Origin: Georgenia sp. SYP-B2076
GTDB lineage: Bacteria; Actinomycetota; Actinomycetes; Actinomycetales; Actinomycetaceae
Length of the DNA stretch: 64,000 nucleotides
Direction of reading: 5' to 3'
Assembly (NCBI RefSeq): GCF_003991205.1
Contig: NZ_RXOZ01000022.1
Coordinates: 62,001 to 126,000 of the forward strand
Each line of letters opens with the position of its first letter. Positions within the stretch are counted from its first letter, which is position 1. A program made the position numbers and the translations under genes. The notes beneath the pieces are model-generated. The model was not told where the DNA came from, did not search any database, and was given only the letters and a program-made list of their open reading frames with translations. Shown one piece after another: positions 42,906 through 52,834 of this stretch.

Positions 42906-43714
42906 TACTGCAGCGTCGCGCCGGCGTCGAGCACGATCTGCGCCCCGGTCATGTACCGCGCCTCGGAGGAGCACAGCCAGCGCACCGCGTGGGCGACGTC
43001 GATCGGCTCCATCCGGTGGATGGGCAGCGGCAGCTCGAGGGTGCCGCCGACGCCCTCCGCGGTCTCCTGCCAGTGCTCCGCGGCCGGGTTCTGCGTCATC
43101 TCCGTGCCCGTGCCGCCCGGGTGGACGGCGTTGACGCGGATGCTGTCCCCCGCCAGCTCGAGCGCCAGGGACTTGAGCAGCCCGACGAGGCCGCTCTTGG
43201 CCGCGGCGTAGTGCCCGATGGTGGGCACGGGCTTGACCGCGGCGGTCGAGCCGATCAGCACGATGGAGCCGCCCCGGCCGCCCCCGAGGATGGCGGGGAT
43301 CGCCGCGCGGCACGTGTTCCACGTGCCGGTGAGGACCACGTCGATCATCGTGTGCCACTGCTCCTCGGTGGCCTGCCAGGTGGTGGTCGGCCAGCTGGCG
43401 ACGCCGGCGTTGGCGACGACGATGTCGAGCCCGCCGAACCGGGAGACGGCGGTCTCGACGGCGCGCACGAGGGCTGCGTGGTCGCGCACGTCGACGAAGG
43501 CGGTGGCCACCTCCGCCCCCGCGCCGCTGAGCTCGGCGGCCGTGGCCTCGAGGTCGGCGTTGGTGGCGGTGCCGTAGGTCAGGCCCTCGACCTGGTGGTC
43601 GAGGTCGGTGAGGACGACCTTGGCGCCCGCCTCGGCGAGCGCGAGGGCGGTGGCGCGGCCGATGCCGCGGGCGGCGCCGGTGACGAGGGCCACCTGTCCG
43701 GTGAGGTCGATCAT
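42905..43714 (-). CDS. SDR family oxidoreductase, mycofactocin-type
   Basis: 269 residues. The Rossmann start VTGAARGIGRATAL is followed by an insertion with DHQVEGLTYGTATNADLEAT, the hallmark segment of mycofactocin-coupled SDRs. Catalytic Ser in LIGSTAAVKP, Tyr-Lys in YAAAKSGL, and HPGGTGTEM. Such enzymes retain nicotinamide and depend on mycofactocin as redox partner (family knowledge); no mycofactocin genes are in the window. The ATG overlaps the preceding nucleoside hydrolase stop by 4 bases. Confidence 0.82.
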   Translation of the reverse strand: MIDLTGQVALVTGAARGIGRATALALAEAGAKVVLTDLDHQVEGLTYGTATNADLEATAAELSGAGAEVATAFVDVRDHAALVRAVETAVSRFGGLDIVVANAGVASWPTTTWQATEEQWHTMIDVVLTGTWNTCRAAIPAILGGGRGGSIVLIGSTAAVKPVPTIGHYAAAKSGLVGLLKSLALELAGDSIRVNAVHPGGTGTEMTQNPAAEHWQETAEGVGGTLELPLPIHRMEPIDVAHAVRWLCSSEARYMTGAQIVLDAGATLQ

Positions 43715-44703
43715 GGCTGCTCCAGGTCGATGGCGGCGTCGCCGGCGCCGGCGATGAGGGCGACGACCGCGTCGCCGAAGGCGGGGTCGGACTCGAGGAC
43801 GACGCGGCAGTGCGCGCCCTCCTGGGCGGGGAAGCCCATGTACATCCCGCGCAGGTCGCACACGGTCTGCCCGCGGGTGGGGCCCTCCCCCACCACCACG
43901 TGGGCGTTGACGGTGGGGGCGAGGGTGGGTTCGAGGGACCCGCAGGCCACGGCGACGGCGAGGGCGTCGTGCAGGCAGCTGCGGCGCTCACCGAAGGCCT
44001 CGCGGGCGAAGAAGTCGAAGTAGAAGTCGAGGATGCGGGAGGTGTACTGCCCGATGGTGCCGCCGGCGGCGAGGGTGGCGCGGTGGCTCTCGTCCAGGGT
44101 GGTGCGCATGGTCACGTCGAGGCCGACCATCGTCAGCGGCCAGTCGGCGTTGAAGACGGCGGCGGCGGCCTCGGGGTCGTGCCAGATGTTCGCCTCGGCC
44201 ACCTCGGTGACGTTGCCGGGCGCGTTCGCTGCGCCGCCCATGATGGTGATGCCGCGGACCAGGGCGGGCAGCTCGGGGCACAGGCCCAGGGCGAGGGCCA
44301 CGTTCGTCAGGGGCCCCACGGCGACGATCTCGACCTCGCCCGGGTGGGCCTTGGCGACGCTGACCATCTGCTCGGCGGCCGTCTCGGCCACTGCCCGCCC
44401 GACGGCGCGGCCGGTGCCGGCGTTGCCCTGCCCGTCGTCGCCGTGGACGTGGAACGCGTAGACGGGGTCGGTGCCGGCCGGCCACCCGGCCAGCGGCCCG
44501 GCCGCGCCGCGGGCGACGGGCACCTCCCCGCGCCCGGCGAGGTGGACGGTGTGCAGGCTGTTGCGGGTCGCGGTCTCGACGTCGACGTTGCCCCAGACCG
44601 AGCCGACCCCGAGGAGCTCGACGTCGGGGTGGAGCGCGGCGTAGAGGATGGCCATGGTGTCGTCGACGCCGGTGTCGCAGTCGAGCAGCATCTTGGTGGG
44701 CAC
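43711..44703 (-). CDS. Nucleoside hydrolase (paralogue 4)
   Basis: 330 residues, inosine-uridine nucleoside hydrolase fold. The metal-binding N-terminal motif reads LDCDTGVDDT (Pro of DxDPG replaced by Thr). Conserved VGPLTNVALAL, IMGGAANAPGNVTEVAEANI, and the C-terminal HDALAVAVA (catalytic His-Asp). The GTG at 44703 follows GAAAGGACC and is preferred over an earlier start that overlaps the preceding gene. It is fourth in a row of nucleoside hydrolases and overlaps the SDR by 4 bases. Confidence 0.9.
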   Translation of the reverse strand: MPTKMLLDCDTGVDDTMAILYAALHPDVELLGVGSVWGNVDVETATRNSLHTVHLAGRGEVPVARGAAGPLAGWPAGTDPVYAFHVHGDDGQGNAGTGRAVGRAVAETAAEQMVSVAKAHPGEVEIVAVGPLTNVALALGLCPELPALVRGITIMGGAANAPGNVTEVAEANIWHDPEAAAAVFNADWPLTMVGLDVTMRTTLDESHRATLAAGGTIGQYTSRILDFYFDFFAREAFGERRSCLHDALAVAVACGSLEPTLAPTVNAHVVVGEGPTRGQTVCDLRGMYMGFPAQEGAHCRVVLESDPAFGDAVVALIAGAGDAAIDLEQP

Positions 44704-44725
44704 GGTGGTCCTTTCGGGGAGGGTC

Positions 44726-45673
<948 letters not shown>

Positions 45674-45687
45674 GGTGCTCCTGGGGC

Positions 45688-46626
45688 TCAGGCGCCGAGG
45701 GCGGCGAGGAACTTGGCGTGGAAGGCGGGGATGTCGAGGGTGTCGACGATGCGGATGACGCCGGGGGCGCGCGGATCGGCCGGCGCCGGGTCGTACCCGC
45801 GCAGGTCGCCCACGAGCTGGCCCCGGGTCCGGGCGCCGCGCAGCTCGACGCTCGCCGCGACGAGCCGGTAGGTCGCCAGGTCCGGGTCGAGGGCGAGGGC
45901 CATGGCGAGGGGGTCGTGCAGGACGCAGGTGCGGGCCCCCAGGATCGGCTCGTACACGTCCAGGTAGTGCTGCATGAGGGACCACGCGAGTCGCGCGCGC
46001 GGGTCGGCGCTGGCGGCGATCCGCTCGATCGCCGGCGCGGGGAGTTGGGTCCGCATCGTGATCTCGAGCCCGACGAAGACGACGTCCCAGGGCGCGTCGA
46101 TGACGAGCTGGGCGGCCTCGGGGTCGTGCCAGACGTTGGCCTCGCCGAGCTCGGAGGCGTTGCCGGGCACGCCGACGGCGCCGCCCATGACGACCACGCC
46201 CGCGAGGAGAGCGGGCAGCGCGGGCTCGAGCAGGAGGGCGAGGGCGACGTTGGTCAGCGGCCCGACGGCGACGAGGGTGAGCTCGCCGGGTCGGTCCCGG
46301 GCCAGGCGCACGATCTCCGCGGCGGCGAGGGTGCCGGCGGCTGCGCGCGTGGACGCCGCGATGCCGGTGTCGCCCAGCCCGTCCTGACCGTGGACGAGCT
46401 CGGCGGTGGCCAGCGGCTGGGCGATGGGCCGGGCGGCGCCCTGGTGGACGGGGACGTGGGTGAGGCCGAGCCGGTCCAGGATCGTCAGCGTGTTCCGGGT
46501 CCCGATCTCCACGGGCACGTTGCCGTGGGTGACCGTGCACGCGGTGAGGTCCGCGCCGTTGCCGGCCGCGTAGAGGATGGCGAGCGCGTCGTCGATGCCG
46601 GTGTCGCAGTCGAGGATGACGGCCAT
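45688..46626 (-). CDS. Nucleoside hydrolase (paralogue 2)
   Basis: 312 residues. ILDCDTGIDDALAIL has Thr in place of the usual Pro, as paralogue 4. Also VGPLTNVALAL, VMGGAVGVPGNASELGEANV and VLHDPLAMAL. The ATG shares a base with the preceding stop (TGATG). Likely specific for a different nucleoside than its neighbours. Confidence 0.9.
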   Translation of the reverse strand: MAVILDCDTGIDDALAILYAAGNGADLTACTVTHGNVPVEIGTRNTLTILDRLGLTHVPVHQGAARPIAQPLATAELVHGQDGLGDTGIAASTRAAAGTLAAAEIVRLARDRPGELTLVAVGPLTNVALALLLEPALPALLAGVVVMGGAVGVPGNASELGEANVWHDPEAAQLVIDAPWDVVFVGLEITMRTQLPAPAIERIAASADPRARLAWSLMQHYLDVYEPILGARTCVLHDPLAMALALDPDLATYRLVAASVELRGARTRGQLVGDLRGYDPAPADPRAPGVIRIVDTLDIPAFHAKFLAALGA

Positions 46627-47570
46627 CAGGAGCGGCTCCCCGAGAGGGCGGCGATGGCGTCGACGGTCATGTCCCACAGCCGGGGCTTGTCCAGCTCGGT
46701 CGCGACCTGGGTGTTGTGCTCCTCGCCGTAGGCGTCCCCGAAGTCGGTGACCGTCATGCCGGTGGTCCACCTGCCGGCGAGCTCGACGGCGACGAACGCG
46801 TCGCGGGTGGTGAACACGGCCGGGTCGGCGAGCTTGGCGACGGTGCACAGGTCATGGACCGGAGGCGCGTCGAAGCCCTGGTGCTCGCGGTACGTCTTGG
46901 CGAAGAACCCGAGGATCTCGACGACGAACTCCGACAGCGGCGAGCCGATCGCCGCGATGCGGGCGATGACGTCGGCGTCCGCGGTGGCCTGGTGGGTCAG
47001 GTTGAGGCCCACCATGGTCACCGGCCAGGCACCGGCGAAGACCGCCTGGGCCGCCTCCGGGTCGGCGACGATGTTGAACTCGGCGGCCGGGGTGCGGTTG
47101 CCGCGGCCGGCCGAGCCGCCCATGAGGACGACCCGCTTGACGCGCTCGATGATCCGCGGCTCCTTGCTCATCGCGAGGGCGATGTTCGTCAGCGGGCCGG
47201 TCGGCACGAGGTTGATGGTGCCCGGCTCGCCCGCCATCACGATGTCGATGATGAGGTCGACGGCGTGGCAGGCCTCGGGCTCGCGCGCCGGGGCGGGCAG
47301 GACCGGGCCGTCCAGGCCGGACTCGCCGTGGATGTCCGGGGCGACCATCTGCGGGCGCACGAGCGGCGCGGCGGCGCCGGCGGCCACGGGCACGTCGATG
47401 CCGGCGACGGCGCACACGGCGAGCGCGTTGCGGGTGACCTTCTCGACGGTCTGGTTCCCGGCGCAGGTGGTGATGGCGACCAGGTCGATCCGCGGGTCCC
47501 CCGCCGCGAGGATCATGGCGAGGGCGTCGTCGTGCCCGGGGTCGCAGTCGAGGATGACGCGTTCGGTCAT
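46626..47570 (-). CDS. Nucleoside hydrolase (paralogue 1)
   Basis: 314 residues. VILDCDPGHDDALAMI with the metal-binding Asps, PTGPLTNIALAM, LMGGSAGRGNRTPAAEFNI and VHDLCTVAKL. The ATG at 47570 lies 13 bases after the permease stop and follows AAGGAGCACCC. First of the four hydrolases, directly behind the importer. Confidence 0.92.
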   Translation of the reverse strand: MTERVILDCDPGHDDALAMILAAGDPRIDLVAITTCAGNQTVEKVTRNALAVCAVAGIDVPVAAGAAAPLVRPQMVAPDIHGESGLDGPVLPAPAREPEACHAVDLIIDIVMAGEPGTINLVPTGPLTNIALAMSKEPRIIERVKRVVLMGGSAGRGNRTPAAEFNIVADPEAAQAVFAGAWPVTMVGLNLTHQATADADVIARIAAIGSPLSEFVVEILGFFAKTYREHQGFDAPPVHDLCTVAKLADPAVFTTRDAFVAVELAGRWTTGMTVTDFGDAYGEEHNTQVATELDKPRLWDMTVDAIAALSGSRS

Positions 47571-47583
47571 GGGTGCTCCTTGC

Positions 47584-48525
47584 TCAGGCGATCTGCGGCG
47601 TGGACGAGGGCACGGCGGCGGACCTGATCTTGCGGAACCGGATGCCGGCGAGGACCAGGGCCACGATCGTGATGATGTACGGCGTCATGAGGGCGAGGTT
47701 GGAGTTGAAGCCCGCGATGCCGAGCTGGTCCGCGACGGCGTCGGCCGCGCCGAAGATGAAGGCGGCGACCATGGTGCGCACCGGCCGGGCGAGCCCGAAG
47801 GTGAGGGCCGCGACGGCGATGAACCCGCGGCCCGACGTCATCCCGGCGGTGAAGGTGCCGAGGGTGGCCATGGCCAGCTGCGCGCCGGCCGCCCCGCAGA
47901 GCACACCGGAGATGAGGATCGACTGGAACTTCACCCTCTTCACGCTCAGGCCCGCGGCCTCGGCGGCGCCCTCGTCCTCGCCCACGGCGCGCAGGTGCAC
48001 GCCGAAGCGGGTGCGGTAGAGGACGAAGGAGGCCAGCGGCACGCACAGGAACGCCACCCACACCAGCGCTGTCTGGTTGTCCAGGGCCGGGCCGAGGACG
48101 GGGATGGAGGCCAGCGGCCCGATGGGGATGCGGGGCAGGGCGATGCTCGAGGTGGACGGGGTCACGCCCGGGTTGCCGTACAGGACCTGCAGGAGGAACA
48201 CTGACAGGCCGGCGGCGAGCAGGTTGACGCCGATGCCGACCACGATGAAGTCGGCCTTGAGGTTGAGCGTCGCCACGGCGTAGACGAGGGCGAGCGCCAG
48301 CCCGGCGACGATGGCGGCGAGGACGCCGACGAGCGCGCTGCCGCTTGCCGAGCCGACCGAGATCGCGGTGAAGGCGCCGATGAGCATCATGCCCTCGAGG
48401 CCGATGTTGAGGATGTTGCCCTGCTGGGTGAACGCGCCCCCGATGGCGGCGAGCAGGATCGGCGCGACCTTCATGAGCACCACGGCGAGCGTGGCGGCGG
48501 TGAAGAGCTGTCCCAGGACGTCCAT
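47584..48525 (-). CDS. Nucleoside ABC importer permease 2 (NupQ/YufQ type)
   Basis: 313 residues, about eight to nine helices. Typical second permease of the BmpA-type importer: LLAAIGGAFTQQGNILNIGLEGMMLIGAF (family motif NIGLEG), LYRTRFGVHLRAVGEDEGAAEAAGLSV and GFIAVAALTFG. The ATG shares a base with the stop of the fused ATPase-permease gene. Confidence 0.92.
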   Translation of the reverse strand: MDVLGQLFTAATLAVVLMKVAPILLAAIGGAFTQQGNILNIGLEGMMLIGAFTAISVGSASGSALVGVLAAIVAGLALALVYAVATLNLKADFIVVGIGVNLLAAGLSVFLLQVLYGNPGVTPSTSSIALPRIPIGPLASIPVLGPALDNQTALVWVAFLCVPLASFVLYRTRFGVHLRAVGEDEGAAEAAGLSVKRVKFQSILISGVLCGAAGAQLAMATLGTFTAGMTSGRGFIAVAALTFGLARPVRTMVAAFIFGAADAVADQLGIAGFNSNLALMTPYIITIVALVLAGIRFRKIRSAAVPSSTPQIA

Positions 48526-51500
48526 CAGATCTCTCCCCTGCGGGTGGTGGCTGGCTTCTCGTCGGCACCTTCGGGCGCGGGGTCGGGCGACCCGGGCGGC
48601 GGGACGCCAGGGGCCTCCCGCCCGTCGGGCGGGGACGCCGGAGCGGGTTTGCCCGTCTGCGCCCCGGACGCCGCGGCCCCACCGGTTCCGCGTCGGCCCC
48701 GGACGAGGCCGAGCACCCGGCGGCGGGTGCGGCGGTCGATCACGAAGACCGCGGTGATCGTGAGGATGATCAGGCCCTGGAGCACGTTGACCAGCGGGAA
48801 GGGCACCGCGGTGTTGATCTGCATGGCGTTGGAGCCGGCCATCATGTTCGCGTAGAACGCCGCGGCGACGATCGCGGCCCAGGGGTTGAGCCGGGCGAGG
48901 AGCGCGACGGTGATGCCGAGGAACCCGTAGCCGGGCGAGAAGGTCTGCAGGAACCGGCCGCCGTTGGGGCCGAGCACGAAGATCGCGCCGGCGAGGCCGG
49001 AGAACGCCCCGGACAGCGCCATGACCTGCATGCTCATGGCCTTGGTGCTGACGCCGGTGTACTCGGCGAAGCGGTTCATCTCGCCGAGCTGACGCACCTT
49101 CAGGCCCCAGACGGAGCGGGTCAGGACGAGCCCGAGGACGACGACGGCGACGAGGGCGACGAGCAGGTCCGTCCCGATCCCCAGGGGCGGGCTGAAGATC
49201 GTGAACAGCGCCTGGGGGGCGATCTTCTCCGAGGCGGCCAGCCCTGCCGTCGGGTCCTGGAAGGGCCCGGTGACGAGGTAGGCGGTCAGGCGGATCGCGA
49301 TGGAGCTCATCATCAGGGTCGTGACGATGATGTCCACCCGCCAGAACGCGAGCAGCGCGCCGGGGATCAGTCCCCAGATGAGGCCCCCCAGCATCCCGAA
49401 GACCAGCACGACCAGCGTGAGCAGAGGCCCGGGAAGGCTGGTGAACGTGAAGCCGGCCAGCGCGCCGGTGAAGGCGCCGATGTAGAGCTGCCCCTCACCA
49501 CCGATGTTGAAGAACCCCGCCCGGAAGGAGATGATCACCGCCGCCGAGAGCACGACGAGCGGGATGAACTGGGCGACGAGGGCCCCGATCCCCTGCGGGG
49601 AACGGAAGCTGGAGAAGAAGAGCTCGCCGTAGGCCCTCAGCGGGCTCTCCCCCAGCGCGAGGATGATGACCGCCCCGACCAGGAGCGAGAACAGGATCGC
49701 GACGACCGGCTGGACGGAGGCATGGAGCAGGCGGTCCACGCCGAGCCGGAGACGTCGGCCGGTACCGTCCCCGCGCTCGGTGCCGACGGCGCCCTCCGTG
49801 CGGCCGGCGGCGTCGGTGTCCGTAGCGGCGGTGCCCGCGGCGGGCCGCGCGGCCGATGCCGCGGCCGGTGATGCCGCGGCGTGACGGCCCGCCGGCAGTT
49901 CGGCGGGCGACGACGCGGCCGGGGCAGTCCCGACGCCGTCAGCAAGTGACGTGTCACCGCGAGGACTTGACGTGTCACCGACAAGAAGGGACGTGTCACC
50001 CCCATCCTGGGCGGAGACGAGCGCGACGACCTCCTCGTGGGCGGCCACGGCCTCGGCGACCTTCTGCTCGCTGGGTCGGGTGCCCGCCATGGCGAGGCCG
50101 ACGGCGGCCTCACTCATCGTCTCCTGGGTGAACTCCGCGACGATCTGCCCGCGGAACATCACGAGCAGCCGGTCGGACAGCGACATGACCTCGCCCAGGT
50201 CGGCGGAGATCAGCAGGACCCCGGCACCCTTGTCCCGGCGGACCACGACGGCGTTGTGGACGAACTCCATGGCGCCGACGTCGACGCCACGGGTGGGCTG
50301 GCTGACCATGAGCAGGTCGGGGTCGGTGGAGAACTCGCGGGCGATGACGACCTTCTGGACGTTGCCGCCCGAGAGGGTGCCGATGGGGGTGGCGGAGGAC
50401 GCGCCGCGCACGTCGAACCGGGCGATGAGCTCGCGCGCGAAGGCGTGCATGCCGCGGTTGGAGATCCAGCCGTGGCGGGCGACCGGCGCGCGCAGGTGGG
50501 TCGGGGCGATGTTCTCGGCGACGCTCAGGGTCGGCCCGGACCCCACCTCCTGGCGGTCCTCGGGGATGTAGGCCAGCCCGGCGTGGCGACGCCGGGCGAC
50601 GCTCGCCGTCGTGATGTCCGTCCCGCGCAGGCGCACCCGGCCGCCGTCGACAGGCTGCATGCCGGCGATCGCGGCGCTGAGCTCGGACTGCCCGTTGCCC
50701 TCGACCCCGGCGATGCCGACGATCTCGCCGGCACGCACGCTCAGGGAGAGGTTGTCGACCACGGTGACCCCGCGCCCGTCCACGACCCGGAGGTCCTCGA
50801 CGGCCAAGACCTCCTCGCCGGGGGTGGCAGGGGTGTGGTCGATCCGCAGGAGGACCTCGCGCCCGACCATCATCTGGGCGATGTCGGCCTGGGAGAGCCC
50901 GGCCGCCGGGAGGGTGTCGATGGTCCGCCCGTCCCGGATGACGGTGACCTCGTCGGCGATCTGCAGGACCTCGCCGAGCTTGTGCGAGATGAACAGGACC
51001 GCGCAGCCCCTCTCCGCAAGGGAGCGGATGACGACGAAGAGCTCGTCCGTCTCCCCCGGGGTGAGCACGGCGGTGGGCTCGTCGAGGATCAGAAGCCGGG
51101 TGTCGTGGCTGAGCGCCTTGAGCACCTCCACGCGCTGACGCACGCCCACGGACAGGTCCGCGACCCGCGCCCGGGGGGCGATGTCGAGACCGAAGCGCTT
51201 GCCGAGCGCGGCGACCTGGGCCTCCATCGCGTCGGTGTCGAGCACGCCGGCGCGGGTGCGCAGCTCCCGGCCGAGGAAGACGTTCGCGGCCACGGTCAGC
51301 GAGGGCACGAGCTTGAAGTGCTGGTGCACCATCCCGATGCCGAGGCCGGAGGCGACCTGCGGGCTGGTGATGTCCACGGCCCTGCCGTCGAAGACGATCG
51401 TGCCGTCGTCGGGCCTCGCGGTGCCGGCGATCATGGTCATCAGCGTGGTCTTGCCCGCGCCGTTCTCCCCGACCAGCGCGTGCACGCGGCCGGGCTCGAC

Positions 51501-51581
51501 GGTCAGGGACACGCGGTCGTTGGCGACCTTGGGTCCGAAGGACTTGGTGACACCACGAAGTTCCAGGAGGGGTGTGGCCAT
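48525..51581 (-). CDS. Nucleoside ABC importer, ATPase fused to permease 1
   Basis: 1018 residues. Residues 1-505: two ATPase halves of the BmpA-type importer (Walker A GENGAGKTT; LLILDEPTAVLTPGE; second-half signature TLSGGNVQKVVIARE; PTRGVDVG). Residues about 525-605: a linker with three GDTS repeats and an Ala/Pro-rich stretch. Residues about 605-1018: permease (FFNIGGEGQLYIGAF, about eight helices). In related importers these are usually two genes. No stop codon or good internal start separates them. Either a genuine fusion made by insertion of the repeat linker, or a lost stop. Confidence 0.88.
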   Translation of the reverse strand: MATPLLELRGVTKSFGPKVANDRVSLTVEPGRVHALVGENGAGKTTLMTMIAGTARPDDGTIVFDGRAVDITSPQVASGLGIGMVHQHFKLVPSLTVAANVFLGRELRTRAGVLDTDAMEAQVAALGKRFGLDIAPRARVADLSVGVRQRVEVLKALSHDTRLLILDEPTAVLTPGETDELFVVIRSLAERGCAVLFISHKLGEVLQIADEVTVIRDGRTIDTLPAAGLSQADIAQMMVGREVLLRIDHTPATPGEEVLAVEDLRVVDGRGVTVVDNLSLSVRAGEIVGIAGVEGNGQSELSAAIAGMQPVDGGRVRLRGTDITTASVARRRHAGLAYIPEDRQEVGSGPTLSVAENIAPTHLRAPVARHGWISNRGMHAFARELIARFDVRGASSATPIGTLSGGNVQKVVIAREFSTDPDLLMVSQPTRGVDVGAMEFVHNAVVVRRDKGAGVLLISADLGEVMSLSDRLLVMFRGQIVAEFTQETMSEAAVGLAMAGTRPSEQKVAEAVAAHEEVVALVSAQDGGDTSLLVGDTSSPRGDTSLADGVGTAPAASSPAELPAGRHAAASPAAASAARPAAGTAATDTDAAGRTEGAVGTERGDGTGRRLRLGVDRLLHASVQPVVAILFSLLVGAVIILALGESPLRAYGELFFSSFRSPQGIGALVAQFIPLVVLSAAVIISFRAGFFNIGGEGQLYIGAFTGALAGFTFTSLPGPLLTLVVLVFGMLGGLIWGLIPGALLAFWRVDIIVTTLMMSSIAIRLTAYLVTGPFQDPTAGLAASEKIAPQALFTIFSPPLGIGTDLLVALVAVVVLGLVLTRSVWGLKVRQLGEMNRFAEYTGVSTKAMSMQVMALSGAFSGLAGAIFVLGPNGGRFLQTFSPGYGFLGITVALLARLNPWAAIVAAAFYANMMAGSNAMQINTAVPFPLVNVLQGLIILTITAVFVIDRRTRRRVLGLVRGRRGTGGAAASGAQTGKPAPASPPDGREAPGVPPPGSPDPAPEGADEKPATTRRGEI
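49948..50010. repeat. 21-bp in-frame tandem repeat in the ABC fusion linker
   Basis: GACGTGTCACC recurs at 49948, 49969 and 49990, adding a seven-residue unit starting GDTS. Between units lies GCGAGGACTTGAC, a 13-mer also present in the palindrome at 18425-18470. Confidence 0.8.
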
Positions 51582-51693
51582 GAGAAGGGATCTCTCTTCG
51601 CTCGTGCCCGGGGTCGGCGGCCTTGGGGGTGCCGCCCGGCGGCCCGTCCACCGGCCCGCGCAGGGCCGGCGGACGGGATCCGCGTGGGGGGTG

Positions 51694-52737
51694 TCAGAGG
51701 GCGGTCGGGACCGTGATCTCGCCGTCGACGACCTTCTTGGCGTAGGCGTCGACCTCGGCCTGGATGTCGTCCGGGACGATGCCGCCGTTGTCGTCGAAGA
51801 CCAGGCCGACGCCGTCGTTGGCGAGGCCGTAGGGCGTCGTCTCCCCGAACTTCAGCTCGCCCGCCGCCGCGGCGTCCACCGCGGACTTCAGGGACGCGCC
51901 GATGTTCTTGAGCATCGAGGCCAGGATGTAGCCCTCGTGCAGCCCGTTCTGGTTCGAGTCGACACCGATCGCGTAGTGCTGCGTGTCCTCGGCGGCCTTG
52001 AGGACGCCGATCCCGGCTCCGCCCGCGACCTGGAAGACGACGTCCGCGCCCTGGTCGTACATGACCTTGGCCTGGTCGAAGCCCTTGTTGGAGTCGACGA
52101 AGTCCCCGACGTAGGAGACGAGCACCTCGACGCTGGGGTCGACGGCCTCGACACCGGCCTTGAAGCCCTCGACGAAGTCGTTGATCACCGGGATGTCCAT
52201 GCCGCCGACGAGCCCGACCTTCTTGCTGCCCGTCGCGTGCTCGAACTTGTCGGGGTTGGTGGTCACCTGCGCGGCGAGCACGCCGGCGAGGAAGGACCCC
52301 TCGTTCTGCGCGTAGGTGATGGAGGCGACGTTGGGCTGCTCGACCACGGAGTCGTAGAGGATGTAGCTCTGGTCCGGGTACTTCTGGGCCGCCTCGTCGA
52401 GGATGTCGACCATCTGCGAGGTCCCGGTGATCACGTAGTCCCAGTCCCCCGTGGACACCGACTCGAGGTTGGCCTTCCACTGCGCCGGGTTGTTCGCGTC
52501 CGCCTGGATGTTCTGGATCTTGCTGCCGGCCTTCTCCATCTCGGCCATGCCGCGGGCCGCGTCGTCGAAGAAGCCCTGGTCGCCGAGCGGCCCGTTGATG
52601 ACGTTCGCGACCGAGGGGGCGCCCCCTTCGGCGCCGGTCCCGGCGCTCTCCTCGGGCTCGGCCGCGCCGCCGCCACACGCGGTGAGGGTGAGGGCCGTCG
52701 CGACGGCGGCCAGTCCGCCGATCAGTCGCTGCTTCAT
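51694..52737 (-). CDS. BmpA-family nucleoside-binding lipoprotein
   Basis: 347 residues. Signal peptide with lipobox LTLTAC (Cys21). The Bmp domain is shown by VANVINGPLGDQGFFDDAARG, WDYVITGTSQMVD, VGLVGGMDIPVINDFVEGFKAG, VVFQVAGGAGIGVLKAAED, and IGVDSNQNGLHEG. It presents a nucleoside to the importer. The ATG is preceded by AAAGGAGCACC. It is 112 bases upstream of the ATPase-permease gene. Confidence 0.93.
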   Translation of the reverse strand: MKQRLIGGLAAVATALTLTACGGGAAEPEESAGTGAEGGAPSVANVINGPLGDQGFFDDAARGMAEMEKAGSKIQNIQADANNPAQWKANLESVSTGDWDYVITGTSQMVDILDEAAQKYPDQSYILYDSVVEQPNVASITYAQNEGSFLAGVLAAQVTTNPDKFEHATGSKKVGLVGGMDIPVINDFVEGFKAGVEAVDPSVEVLVSYVGDFVDSNKGFDQAKVMYDQGADVVFQVAGGAGIGVLKAAEDTQHYAIGVDSNQNGLHEGYILASMLKNIGASLKSAVDAAAAGELKFGETTPYGLANDGVGLVFDDNGGIVPDDIQAEVDAYAKKVVDGEITVPTAL

Positions 52738-52834
52738 GGTGGTGCTCCTTTGCACTGGTGTACGGGGGTGGGAATGCTGTGAACAGGACGCTGCGGGCGT
52801 GGTGGGCCGATCGCTCGCGCAGGCCGCCGGGCCG

